A DNA stretch of 39,220 bases from an uncultured beta proteobacterium (GTDB taxonomy: Bacteria > Pseudomonadota > Gammaproteobacteria > Burkholderiales > Burkholderiaceae_C): NCBI GenBank assembly GCA_903832285.1, contig CAILAY010000135.1:1-39220 (forward strand), read 5' to 3'. A program made the position numbers and the translations under genes. The notes under the pieces were generated by a model that saw nothing but the letters and a program-made list of their open reading frames with translations, made no database searches and was not told where the DNA came from. Shown here piece after piece: positions 1 through 8,422 of the stretch (positions are counted from its first letter, which is position 1; every line of letters begins with the position of its first letter).

Positions 1-76
1 AGCCCTGCTGACTCATGCTTGCAATGGTCATGCGATCCTCCGGCTGGAGTTGTTCGTAATTTGAGGCTGATTTCAT
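1..76 (-). CDS. IS30-family transposase, N-terminal fragment (cut by window edge)
   Basis: Twenty-five codons are visible, starting at the ATG read leftward from 76. The peptide contains NYEQLQPEDRMTIASMSQQG, which resembles the N-terminal helix-turn-helix start of IS30-type transposases (usual pattern: YxQLxxxxRxxIxxxxxxG). The catalytic DDE domain would be outside the window. The family call rests on this short motif and on the IS-like boundary just upstream. Whether the transposase is intact cannot be judged. Confidence 0.65.
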   Translation of the reverse strand, partial: MKSASNYEQLQPEDRMTIASMSQQG

Positions 77-127
77 TTTGTGCACCTTACACCAGGAGGG
101 TGTTGCACTTCAGATTTGAGGCCGCCC
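1..127 (-). mobile_element. IS30-family insertion sequence, left-edge partial
   Basis: The end of an insertion sequence that continues beyond the left edge of the window. It has a transposase start (see next entry) about 50 bases from a sharp boundary near 127, where the coding sequence of the GH92 gene stops abruptly after its GQMS motif. The stretch at about 97-127 (TGTTGCACTTCAGATTTGAG on the plus strand) sits where the terminal inverted repeat should be. The other end and any target duplication are outside the window, so exact limits are inferred. Confidence 0.7.
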
Positions 128-1929
128 ACTCATTTGTCCGGCGTCGTCGTTGCCGATGATGCCGTCGGGTTTGTCGCTGTAAAAGCGGCGATGGATTTCG
201 CGCAATCGCGCGTGACCGTGCCAGGGTGTTGGCGTGTAGGCGTAAAGCCAGGCGATGTGGTGACTTGGTTCATTGCCGTGCGCATATTGACCGATGATTG
301 CTTCCTGTCCAAGAAATGGATTGGTCTTGAGCGTATTGAGGCTGAAGAATTGATCCAGCCAATGCCCGAACATCGCCTCGCCACCGATCAACGCCACCAA
401 ACCTTGCGGGTCGTGCAGGGCGGGCGCCAGCGAGTATTGCCAGGCGTTGCCTTCGGTGTAATCACCCGGATTGCTCATGGGTGATGTGGGCGTCACGGGA
501 TCAAAATCGGGACGCCAATTGCCTGTGCTATCGCGACCCCGCATGAACCGAGTCTGGGGGTCGAACAGGTGCGCATAATTGCGGGCGCGCTGCGCAAAGA
601 ACGTTTCTGTGGCGCGATCGCCAACCGCTTTGGCGACGCGTGCGACGGCGTCATCGCCGATCCCCTTCTCTACTGTCGTGGAGACAGATTCGTTCGGTTT
701 GAGATCGAACGGAAGATAGCCATAACGATCCAACATTTTCGTGTCGATTTGAGCCCAGTCCGGCGCGTGTTGTCGCGGTTGTGTCGCGGTCTTGATCATC
801 GCGTCAAGGGCTTCGCGTCGATCGAATCCATTGAAATCGTCTGCCACTGCTGTGGCAATGATCGACAGCGCGGGGTTGCCGATCATGCACCAGATCTCAC
901 GCCCCCAGGCGGTCCAGACAGGCAGACTGCCATAGGTTGCATGGTGCTGAAGCAGGGTCTGGACGATGCCGTCAACTCGTTCAGGAACAAGCAGCGCCAG
1001 CAGTGGAAAATTGGCCCTGAAGGTGTCCCACAGTGACAGCGTTGAGTAGTACACACCACCGCGCGCCTGCAGGATTTCGCCATCAGGCCCACGAACGCGA
1101 CCGTCGACATCGGCGATGTTGCTGGGATGCAGGAAAGCGTGATAAAGCGCAGTGTAGAAAATGCGTTTCTGGCGAGTGGGTGCATCGATTTTCACCCGGC
1201 CAAGTAGCGCATTCCATGCCTCTCTCGCTGCTTCGCGTATCGCATCAAACCCCTTGCTATTGGCTGTTGCGAGATTGGCGCGGGCTCCTGTGATGTCAAC
1301 CGTGGACAGCGCAACGCGAACCTCCAGAACCCTGGACCTACCGAGGTCGAAGGTAAGCAGTTGGCGCACTGCCTTCTCCCCTTCGCGAAAAGGCAGGACT
1401 TGCCTCTCGACGACGGGGTGGTCGAAATGCACTGCAAAGGCAACTTGCCTGTCTACCCAGTTCAGCGCGTGAATTGTTCCTGCCACGTCGCCATGGGCAT
1501 CGTCATTGGTGATGCTGGCTTCCACCACGCGCGGAGTATCTGCGTACACCAGGCCATGTTGTAGATCAAGTTCAACCTGGACCTTCCCGCTGCGCGTAAA
1601 TGTGTAGCGCTGCAACGCCACCCGCGAAGTCGCCGTCAGCTCGACGCGTACGCCGTGCGCTGGCAAGGTGACGGCGTAGTAGCCCGCCTCGGCATGCTCT
1701 GTGTCCTTTTGATACCGCGTTGAGAAGTCGCCCGCGTCGCCATGCCAAACGGTGCTGACGCGCCAGGGTGGGTGTGGCCCGTGCCGTCCGTGCCAATGAA
1801 AGGGTTCACATAGTCAGCCATTCCGCGCGCCGCGCTCACACCTGGGGAAAGTGCGGTAAGCAAACCCAGTGCGGTGATGATCGATCTGCATACGGGGCGA
1901 GAAGCGATCGAGTTGCTGTATGTATTCAT
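128..1929 (-). pseudogene. GH92 alpha-mannosidase, internal deletion and 3' truncation by IS
   Basis: GH92 enzymes are calcium-dependent exo-alpha-mannosidases. The start is the ATG at 1929, overlapping the upstream esterase stop by four bases (ATGA). It encodes a signal peptide (hydrophobic ITALGLLTALSPGVSA), then the GH92 N-terminal motif VNPFIGTDGTGHTHPG and APFGM. At about 1741 the frame is lost: the following codons belong to another frame that resumes with GDFSTRYQKDTEHAEAGYY and runs through the family's (alpha/alpha)6 domain to NEPSHHIAWLYAYTPTPW and GNDDAGQMS. Compared with the family, about 75-110 residues after PFGM are missing, including the GFSHTHLSGTG region. The last roughly 100 residues are replaced by IS sequence. 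It is therefore surely non-functional as a full enzyme. It was the last gene of the glycosidase operon. Confidence 0.88.
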
Positions 1930-2912
1930 GGTTTCCCCAGCAGATAGAGCAACGGTATGTCCAGTCGAACCGACCAATCGGATTCGCTGTGCCCGGCGCC
2001 CTCAAAAACGCGACTGACAAAGTCATCCGCCGTGTAGCCATGGTCCTTGAACAGTTGATCGATGAAGTCCTGATGCACACCATAAACACTGTCCAGTCCG
2101 CTTGTGCCATGGTCCATATACAGACGGTGGCCGCCTGGCTTGGGCAGGTGTTTTTGCAGGTAGGTGAACGCCGCTAATGGCAGCGAGGCGTTTTGCAATT
2201 TGTCGGGTGTGCCCCAAGCGCTAGGTCGCCCAACCCAGTGCGTGGACAGGCCGGCCGCGCCGCCAAAAACCTGGGGGTATTCGCACAGCGCGTAGAGCGA
2301 AATCAGTCCGCCCATGCTGGAACCCATCACAAACGTGTTTGCTGGGTCGGGCAGTGTGGCGAAGCGCTTGTCAATGGCGGGTTTGAGCTCCTCCACCATA
2401 AATCGCAGGTAGGCGTCGGACAAGGACAAGCCCCACTGGGCACGGCGTTGGTAATCCTGGCGTACCCGTTGGGGTGCGAGTTCCAGCATCCTGGTCGGAT
2501 AAAACTCGCTGTAGCGGTACTTTCCATTGTTCGGTACACCGACCACGATGGTGTCGCGCACCTGGCCGGTCTGGATCAGTCTTGCCAGCGTCTGGTGCAC
2601 GTTCCACGCCGACTTGTTCCATGTCTTTCCCGCATCAAACAGCATCTGTCCGTCCTGCATGTAGAGCACGGCGTAGCGTTTGCTGGTGCTGTAACCAGGT
2701 GGCAGCCAGACGTCAATCGGGCGCGCATCGATGTATTGAGAAGGAACGTTGTCCAGGCGCTCAATACGCCCGACGGTCACTTCGGGTATGACCATGGACC
2801 AGGGCGGGGGCGACTGGGGTGGGGTAGTGGCGGCAGATTCGGAAGTCATGGGAAGAAGGCTCATCAAACTGAGTGCGATTGCGGCGAGCCGCGTGATGGC
2901 GTTTGCGGTCAT
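1926..2912 (-). CDS. secreted esterase, alpha/beta hydrolase (esterase D / enterochelin-esterase-like)
   Basis: A 328-residue alpha/beta hydrolase of the putative esterase family that includes esterase D, feruloyl and acetylxylan esterases and Fes-like enzymes. The N-terminus has a hydrophobic signal peptide (roughly residues 5-27). The nucleophile elbow is GSSMGG (about residues 197-202), and a catalytic His is likely in VFEGAGHSESDW near the C-terminus. In this glycosidase operon the natural substrate is probably an acyl or acetyl ester on a polysaccharide, which is inference. It is downstream of the broken GH13 gene and its TGA overlaps the ATG of the GH92 gene. Length is normal and the gene looks intact, unlike both neighbours. 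Confidence 0.82.
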   Translation of the reverse strand: MTANAITRLAAIALSLMSLLPMTSESAATTPPQSPPPWSMVIPEVTVGRIERLDNVPSQYIDARPIDVWLPPGYSTSKRYAVLYMQDGQMLFDAGKTWNKSAWNVHQTLARLIQTGQVRDTIVVGVPNNGKYRYSEFYPTRMLELAPQRVRQDYQRRAQWGLSLSDAYLRFMVEELKPAIDKRFATLPDPANTFVMGSSMGGLISLYALCEYPQVFGGAAGLSTHWVGRPSAWGTPDKLQNASLPLAAFTYLQKHLPKPGGHRLYMDHGTSGLDSVYGVHQDFIDQLFKDHGYTADDFVSRVFEGAGHSESDWSVRLDIPLLYLLGKP

Positions 2913-3943
2913 GGTGTATTTCGCGCGGAGGTTCCGAGCAGGAATTCAAGCGGCTTGTCCAGACGCTCGGCCCAGGCTGCTTCGTTATGCCCTGCTCCTT
3001 CAAATACGAGCGTTTGAAAGTTGGCATGGGTATAGCCATTTTCACGCAGCAATATATTGGCAAAGTTTTGATGCAATGGATAGTGCGCATCCAGTTCAGT
3101 TGTGCCACGGTCCATGTAGCTGCGGTGCGTGGCCGGATCCGGCACATGGCCCTGTAGGTACTGAAAGCTTGCCAACGGAATGGCGGCGTTGGCTTCGAAG
3201 GACCCGATCCTCACGACCGAGTTTTCCAGTTTCAGTTCAGGCAAGTTGGCTGCCTGAAACCAGCCCCGTGCACCAGCGGGCTATTGGTCATCGAGGAAGA
3301 ACCAATTGCAGTATGGGCTAGCGGGATTGGCCTGTGCGTCCCTGAACCCGTCCGAGTTTCGACCCATGTGGTTGAACACGCCATCGAGCACCACCTTCAT
3401 GCCCCTGGCGTGGCGCTCATCAGTAAGCCACCTCATGTCCTCCTTGGTTGCGAACTCGGGCGACACACTCAGATAGTCCGTGGCGTCGTACTTGTGGTTG
3501 CTGTGGGCGCGGTGAATGGGATTGAGGTAGAGCACATCGACCCCGAGGTCGTTCAGGTAGCCCAGCTTCGAAGTCACGCCCGCCAGGTCGCCACTCCAGA
3601 AGTCCAACTCGTGACTCCACAGGTTGGACGATGCCAGGTATTTGCCCGGTTTGGCCTCCTCGTTCCAGCGCTGCAGGACTTTGGGTGCGGGATACAGAGC
3701 GCGCTTAGCTTCCAGATTGGCGGGTGGCACAAATCGATCCGCCAATACCTGGTAGACGATGGCACCGTTGCGCCAGTCCTGCTCACGCGTTTCAAAAACG
3801 CCTTGCACTGCCATGTCATGCGTGCTGGCGTGATCTTCCTGCACGGCTTGTGCATGACCGAAGCTTGCGGCCAGCGCGTACGCAAGAGTCACGGCGCATT
3901 GGCTCAGTTGCAGTGCCTGAATGGTTGTTTTCATTGATTGCAT
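2909..3943 (-). pseudogene. GH13 alpha-amylase-like / esterase chimera with in-frame stop
   Basis: The 5' part (3943 to 3281, 220 codons) encodes a signal peptide and the N-terminal half of a GH13 catalytic barrel. Motifs visible are IVYQVLADRF, KYDATDYLSVSPEF and the conserved region I VVLDGVFNHMG. An amber codon TAG stands at 3281-3283. The same frame continues with GWFQAANLPELKLEN, still GH13-like, then switches without a frame break into the C-terminal third of an esterase (LASFQYLQGHVPDP to VFEGAGHNEAAWAERLDKPL). That tail closely resembles residues about 220-328 of the intact esterase at 1926-2912. GH13 regions II-IV, with the nucleophile and acid/base, are absent. I read this as a deletion between a GH13 gene and a second esterase gene, with a later nonsense mutation. 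The start at 3943 follows the GH127 stop by six bases; ATG 3934 is also possible. Confidence 0.85.
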
Positions 3944-3949
3944 CAGGGT

Positions 3950-5848
3950 TCAGCCGGAGTTTGTGCTCGGCGCTTGCACCTTGAAGGTCACGCGCCGCAG
4001 TATGGTGTCTTTCATCGGAATCAGGGAGCAACGCTGTTCCACTCCATGGGTGTCGATCAATGGAACACTCAACGTGTTGTGACCCACTTCCAATCTATCG
4101 GCGAAGTCGTGCGGCAGTTCTAGCCCCAGGCTGAGTATGTCGATTGGTCGCACATCGAGTTCGCGAAATACACTTTTGGGCCACATGCGTGTAGTTCGGG
4201 TCTGGGCTGCTATGGGTTGCGCATACACCAATGGGCCTTTCTGAAAAAACACCTCACCCTGGCGACTGTATTTGCTCTGCACGCGCACGTCGAAGGCGAT
4301 GTCGATGGCGTCGCCGTCAGACCAGGTCCCGCGCACAACGGCGTTCTCGGCGTCCCATGCAAGGGCTGCGTGCGGCACTGCTACTTGCAGTTTGTCCGCC
4401 CATGCCGGATTGCGCAGATGCAGTGTGAACCGCAAGGGGCTTTGTGTGCGGACAACCAGGCGTACCCGCAGATCGCTCGGAAAGTCGGTGATCTGTTCCA
4501 ACACGACGTCGTGGTCCAGCCACTGCCAGTGCAGTATCGATGGTCCGTACAGGACAAGAGCCAATCCGTCCGGCATCTGGAGATACTGCGCCTGAACATA
4601 GGAAGGAAATAGACGCCCGGCATTGGGCACGCAGCAGACGGCAGCCTCCTGGTGCACGGGTGAATATCGGTAGCGGGTCTGGGTTGCGTCGTCGGGTTCA
4701 GAGCGGTCCAAGTGCTTCACTCCCGTCATGCTGAGCGAGTTGTCGGTTTTCAGGTAGGCAATGCTCGGCTCGCTGGGGTGACGGGCGCCCAGTGCCGCGT
4801 TGAAGAATAAATGCTCTGCACGGTCGGCCCACTTGACGTCACCGCGCAGGTTCAGCAACGCGATATAGGAGTCGAACAATTCGACAATCGAGCAATACTC
4901 GTAGCCGGTCTCACTCGCGTCGGCTTCTCGTGAACCGATCCACTCGTCTCCGATAGGGCCGCCGCTCGGCGTAAGACAGCAGTCGATTTTTTCGAGAAAT
5001 GCCTGCAGCCCTTTCTGCAATTCAGGCGCACGCGAACGCGTCGCCGCCAGAGCCACTGCGCGCAAGTGCTCCCAGGTGTGTGCACCGTGGCCTTGAAGGG
5101 GTTTGGCGGGATCCAGCAGTTGGGTCTGTTGCGCGTCCGTTTCCGACGCAGCGCTCTTGCTGTAGTTCTGGTAGAGCGCTACCGCGTGATCGAGCCACGA
5201 GGAGTTACCTGTGATCTGCGCCAGATGGTTGAGTACATCCACCCACATCAATCCGTGGCTCACACCGGCAAAGCCACCGGGTTGATCAAATGGCGGCCAG
5301 CCCGTCAGAATCAGTTGGTCACGCGTAAAGGCGGCGGCACGCAGGACAGCATCAAACACCTGCGCTTCCTGCGTCGCTTCAGCGTAGGCGAGCAAGGTTC
5401 TGAACAGGCTTGCCTGCGCCCACAGTTCGGCGTTTTCTCCGGTCGTGCGAAAACGCAGATCGTGGCTGTAGATGCCCAGGTACCCGTCAGGGTCCTGCTT
5501 GGCCAGCATGTCTTGAACGTAATTTTTGACAGCGGTTCGATCGGCATCTTGCCCTACGAGAACGGCATGGCGCAGCCATCCGTTGCGCCAGTTGGATTGG
5601 GTCTCGGCGTTCCACCACAGGACTTGCGAGGCGTGCGCGCTGTCGTCTCCGGTCTGCGCACCCAAGTCCGGCGCTGCGTCCACCGATGTACGGCGGTTAG
5701 CGCCATAAATATCGTCGGCAAACAATTCCGGCGCCAACTGGTCCAAGTGCCCCACGAACCCCGTGCGCAAGTCTGCCTGCATGTGCTTTGCAAGCCAGCC
5801 TGTGGGTTTGTTGGCACCCATTCGGATGCGGCGGCAACCGGCGCCCAT
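3950..5848 (-). CDS. GH127-like (DUF1680) glycosidase, probable beta-L-arabinofuranosidase family
   Basis: A 632-residue protein of the DUF1680/GH127 family, which hydrolyses beta-L-arabinofuranosides and related linkages in characterised members. It opens with GANKPTGWLAKHMQADL, the usual N-terminal signature. The family zinc site looks conserved: Glu-x-Cys in YEYCSIVELFDSY (about residues 329-341) and the Cys-Cys pair in AVCCVPNAGR. In the Bifidobacterium enzyme the equivalent Glu, Cys, Cys, Cys bind zinc and one Cys is the nucleophile. No signal peptide is seen, so it may act in the cytoplasm. The ATG at 5848 has a GGAGG five bases upstream. It is the first gene of the operon, divergent from the AraC regulator, and the only glycoside hydrolase here that appears intact. 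Actual substrate is unknown. Confidence 0.82.
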   Translation of the reverse strand: MGAGCRRIRMGANKPTGWLAKHMQADLRTGFVGHLDQLAPELFADDIYGANRRTSVDAAPDLGAQTGDDSAHASQVLWWNAETQSNWRNGWLRHAVLVGQDADRTAVKNYVQDMLAKQDPDGYLGIYSHDLRFRTTGENAELWAQASLFRTLLAYAEATQEAQVFDAVLRAAAFTRDQLILTGWPPFDQPGGFAGVSHGLMWVDVLNHLAQITGNSSWLDHAVALYQNYSKSAASETDAQQTQLLDPAKPLQGHGAHTWEHLRAVALAATRSRAPELQKGLQAFLEKIDCCLTPSGGPIGDEWIGSREADASETGYEYCSIVELFDSYIALLNLRGDVKWADRAEHLFFNAALGARHPSEPSIAYLKTDNSLSMTGVKHLDRSEPDDATQTRYRYSPVHQEAAVCCVPNAGRLFPSYVQAQYLQMPDGLALVLYGPSILHWQWLDHDVVLEQITDFPSDLRVRLVVRTQSPLRFTLHLRNPAWADKLQVAVPHAALAWDAENAVVRGTWSDGDAIDIAFDVRVQSKYSRQGEVFFQKGPLVYAQPIAAQTRTTRMWPKSVFRELDVRPIDILSLGLELPHDFADRLEVGHNTLSVPLIDTHGVEQRCSLIPMKDTILRRVTFKVQAPSTNSG

Positions 5849-5990
5849 TCAGTCCTCCATCCAAGCATTTCGGTACCCCACTGCCAAAGGCTGCGGGACT
5901 GCAAAACTGTAGCTTGGGTGCGCGGCCGTGCTTGTTCTACGGATACCAAAACTATGCGGTAAATTACTCACATAATCCGCCACCTTGTTT
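5849..5990. promoter_or_regulatory. divergent intergenic region between glycosidase operon and araC-type gene
   Basis: A 142-base gap between two divergent starts must hold the promoters of both the GH127-led operon and the regulator. Its right part is AT-rich (around 5940-5975). I could not assign a convincing -35/-10 pair or a clear AraC direct repeat by eye. Confidence 0.45.
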
Positions 5991-6842
5991 ATGAAGGCAG
6001 TCAAAGAACACATTCACCATCCCAGTCAGGCCTTCCGTTTGACGCGTTTTGCGTTGGACGCGTTTGACCTTCAACTGCATCGCCATCCGCAGTGGGAACT
6101 CACCTGGATCGAACGCGGCAGTGGTATCCGATTTGTATCCGGTAGCGTCCAGCCGTTTTCTGCCGGGGACATGGTGTTGCTGGGTGCCAACCTGCCACAT
6201 ACGTGGAAGTCTCTGGCAACCAGGGGTTCCAAGTCCTGCATCGCCACCGTGCTGCAATTTCCTCCCGCATTGCTGAAGATGGACGCTTTGCCCGAGTTGT
6301 CTCAGTTGCACCCGCTCATGTCGATGGCGCGCCGTGGTGTGCACATCGAAGGAGGCTGCCAGCAGTTGGTGGCGCAGCGACTGGCGGACATGCTCACCAT
6401 GGATCCGCTGGGCAGGGTGGCTGGGCTGTTTGACGTCATGCGGCAACTGTCGTTGCACCCCCAGGACCTAAGCCCGGTCTCTGAACGTGTTACTTCACCC
6501 GAGGACACACCCGCGCGCGAGACCCGAGTGGATCGCTTGGTGCAATGGATCCATTCCCATGCGGGGAGCAACATCCGCTTGCAGGAGGCTGCTGACTTGG
6601 TGCACGTGTCGGCAGGCGCTTTCAGCCGATTCTTCAGCCGGGAAACTGGCAAGACATTCACTGATTTTGTCAATGACGTCCGCTGCGCCAGAGCTTGCAT
6701 TTTGTTGCGGGAATCGGCGCAGCCCATTGCCGATGTGGCGTTGGATTGCGGCTTCGTGACTCCGTCTCACTTCAACCGGGTGTTTCTCGCCCGTATGGGC
6801 ATTGCGCCGCGTGCCTATCGCCGGCAGATCGGTTTGAAATAG
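5991..6842 (+). CDS. AraC-family transcriptional regulator with cupin sensing domain
   Basis: A 283-residue regulator. The N-terminal half is a cupin-like sensing domain (RHPQWELTWIERGSGIRF, followed by the turn SAGDMVLLGANLPHTW). The C-terminal about 100 residues form two helix-turn-helix motifs: NIRLQEAADLVHVSAGAFSRFF and the typical AraC signature PIADVALDCGFVTPSHFNRVF. This arrangement is common in regulators of sugar or oligosaccharide utilisation. It is divergent from the GH127-esterase-GH92 operon, so it likely controls that operon in response to a sugar ligand, which is inference. I chose ATG 5991 (MKAVKEHIHHPSQ) over TTG 5985. No frame damage is seen. Confidence 0.86.
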   Translation: MKAVKEHIHHPSQAFRLTRFALDAFDLQLHRHPQWELTWIERGSGIRFVSGSVQPFSAGDMVLLGANLPHTWKSLATRGSKSCIATVLQFPPALLKMDALPELSQLHPLMSMARRGVHIEGGCQQLVAQRLADMLTMDPLGRVAGLFDVMRQLSLHPQDLSPVSERVTSPEDTPARETRVDRLVQWIHSHAGSNIRLQEAADLVHVSAGAFSRFFSRETGKTFTDFVNDVRCARACILLRESAQPIADVALDCGFVTPSHFNRVFLARMGIAPRAYRRQIGLK

Positions 6843-6922
6843 CACTGCGACCCCACGGGCGTTGAGCCTGGACTGTGCAAAAACTACCTGATGTTGCCAT
6901 CGCCAACCCACGCAATGACACG

Positions 6923-7744
6923 CTATTTCGCGGAAGCGCGCGCTGCTGCCAAGGCCGTTACCAGCCGGTCGCGCCATACGCGATAGCCAGCCTCGCTCGG
7001 GTGCAGGCCGTCGACAAACAGCCGCGCGTCCTGCCGGCCCTGTGCGTCGACGAACGACGGAAACAGGTCCAGCCAGGTGGTGAAACCCGCAAACTCCGGG
7101 CTCCTCGCCAGCGTCATCAGGCGCGCATTCACAGGGCGTACGACCGTGTCATCCCGCGCGGGTTCCGACGTGGGCAGGATCGATTGCATCAGGAGTCGCG
7201 CGCCAGGTTTGCGCGCATGTAGCGAGCGCATCACCGCGAGCACGCCCTCGAACACACTGTCGGCCACCGGCGCCTCGGGCGCGTAAGAGTTGTTGATGCC
7301 CACCATCAACACAAAGAACTCGGGCGCCAGCGCTGCAGCGTCAAGCTCGCCCAGGCCCCCCTGCGCCTTCGGCAGGATGCGGAACAGCAGGTGCTCGGTG
7401 CGGTCGCCCGAGATGCCGATGTTGAGTGCGAGATTCTGCGGTGCCGCGCCGCCGAAGGACTCGTCCCAGACGCGGCGGCCGTGCATCCGGCCCGGGATCC
7501 AGGGGTCATCGCCAAGCAGCCAGAAATCGGTGATCGAGTCGCCGACGAACACGAGCTTCACAGCGCTCAAGCGCGCGGCATCTGCCACTTGGGCCTCGAT
7601 CGTGGCCTGGCGTTGCTGCCAGTATTCGACGCGGGCCTGGGGCCGCGCCGAGGCGAAGTCGTGCGCCGAGGCGCCGATCGCAGCGGGGCTCGTGAGGACA
7701 GCGAGTGCCGCCGCCAGCAGGCGCGAGATCAAGGTTGGGGTCAC
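6923..7744 (-). CDS. secreted SGNH/GDSL hydrolase (PAF acetylhydrolase beta-subunit-like)
   Basis: A 273-residue protein with an N-terminal signal peptide (LLAAALAVLTSPAAIGASA). The SGNH blocks are all visible: block I with the nucleophile Ser in FVGDSITDFW, block II Gly in GISGDRTEHLLF, block III GINN (Asn), and block V with Asp and His in DGLHPSEAGY. Such enzymes are esterases, often acting on acetylated carbohydrates; the substrate here is unknown. The start is GTG at 7744, overlapping the TGA of the upstream deacetylase remnant by four bases (GTGA), which implies the two were translationally coupled before the deacetylase decayed. It belongs with the carbohydrate-active genes to its left, although the AraC gene lies between. 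Confidence 0.84.
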   Translation of the reverse strand: MTPTLISRLLAAALAVLTSPAAIGASAHDFASARPQARVEYWQQRQATIEAQVADAARLSAVKLVFVGDSITDFWLLGDDPWIPGRMHGRRVWDESFGGAAPQNLALNIGISGDRTEHLLFRILPKAQGGLGELDAAALAPEFFVLMVGINNSYAPEAPVADSVFEGVLAVMRSLHARKPGARLLMQSILPTSEPARDDTVVRPVNARLMTLARSPEFAGFTTWLDLFPSFVDAQGRQDARLFVDGLHPSEAGYRVWRDRLVTALAAARASAK

Positions 7745-8039
7745 ATGCCTTCTCCATCAAAGAGGTCGGTTGGATTGCACCACTGCACGTTTGGCTCGGC
7801 GCACAGCCGTGCGAGGGAACTTTCGAAGGCCGTCCACATCACCTCGTCCACGAGCTCGTAGGAGTGACCCCAGAACCAGAAAACGCCAGTCGCGCGCGCG
7901 ATCGAAGCGCGGCCAGAAGTCGGGTGCGAGAAAGTGGCAGCTCGGCGCGGTGGCCATTGGGTCGCAGGTCTCGATACCTGCCGCCGCCGTGCGACGTAGG
8001 TCTGGTCACCCCGTCGTCCCAGCACTGCAAGATTTTCAT
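7741..8039 (-). pseudogene. polysaccharide deacetylase remnant (internal deletion plus dinucleotide frameshift)
   Basis: The start MKILQCWDDGVT (ATG at 8039) is the typical first motif of short carbohydrate-esterase-4-like deacetylases, with the Asp pair that contributes to the metal site. Immediately after it the frame changes and only the C-terminal part remains: CHFLAPDFWPRFDRAR, then in another frame ATGVFWFWGHSYELVDEVMW. Most of the NodB domain (well over 100 residues) is gone. The second shift falls in a (CG)5 run at 7891-7900. One additional CG would restore a continuous reading. The gene ends in TGA at 7741, overlapping the GTG start of the SGNH hydrolase. Confidence 0.78.
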
Positions 8040-8125
8040 GGCGGCGATCATATTCCTAGGGGGTGTGTGGTGCCAGCTCTTGGGTGGCTCATCGGTATAG
8101 CGAAGGTCCGTTTGGGCTTTTCTGA

Positions 8126-8422
8126 CTGACGCTGCGAACTTCAGCCGAAGGCCTGCGTCTATTGGCATTGCTGACGCTGATCGCAGCGCTGCTGTTGCAT
8201 CGACTGTCGCCGGAACTGCTGGCCGCGCTGGGTATCACCGGCGCAATCGGCACCGTAGGCTAAAGCGTTGCGGCACCGGCTCTCGTGCCTGCACTGGTCT
8301 CGTGGGCCGGCGCCTCGTCTGCGTCTCGGCAGAGTGGCACTGGCGGGGTTCGTCTGCAAGTTGGGTTGATCTTCGCCTCGCGCGTCAGCGACTTGAAGCA
8401 TCTTCCTGCGGCTACAGACTGA
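8126..8422 (+). pseudogene. degenerate ORF encoding a hydrophobic segment, unrecognised
   Basis: A single reading frame of 99 codons is open except for one TAA at 8261-8263. It encodes LRLLALLTLIAALLLHRL, a likely membrane helix, then SPELLAALGITGAIGTVG, the stop, and SVAAPALVPALVSWAGAS. No ATG start and no ribosome binding site are seen, so it may have lost its 5' end. A TAC/TAT to TAA change would explain the stop. I do not recognise the family; a small phage or membrane protein remnant is one possibility. It may also be chance. The stretch 8040-8125 upstream holds nothing I can identify. Confidence 0.3.

Noticed and set aside
2193..3017. Plus-strand frame of 274 codons opposite the esterase
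   Set aside because: Shadow frame; the esterase on the other strand has the GSSMGG elbow and a signal peptide.
3281..3283. In-frame TAG in the GH13 gene as a recoding (read-through or pyrrolysine) site
   Set aside because: The downstream part is the tail of a different enzyme (esterase) and GH13 catalytic regions are missing, so the gene is simply broken.
5066..5962. Plus-strand frame of 298 codons opposite the GH127 gene
   Set aside because: No domain features; the minus strand carries clear GH127 motifs with the zinc residues.
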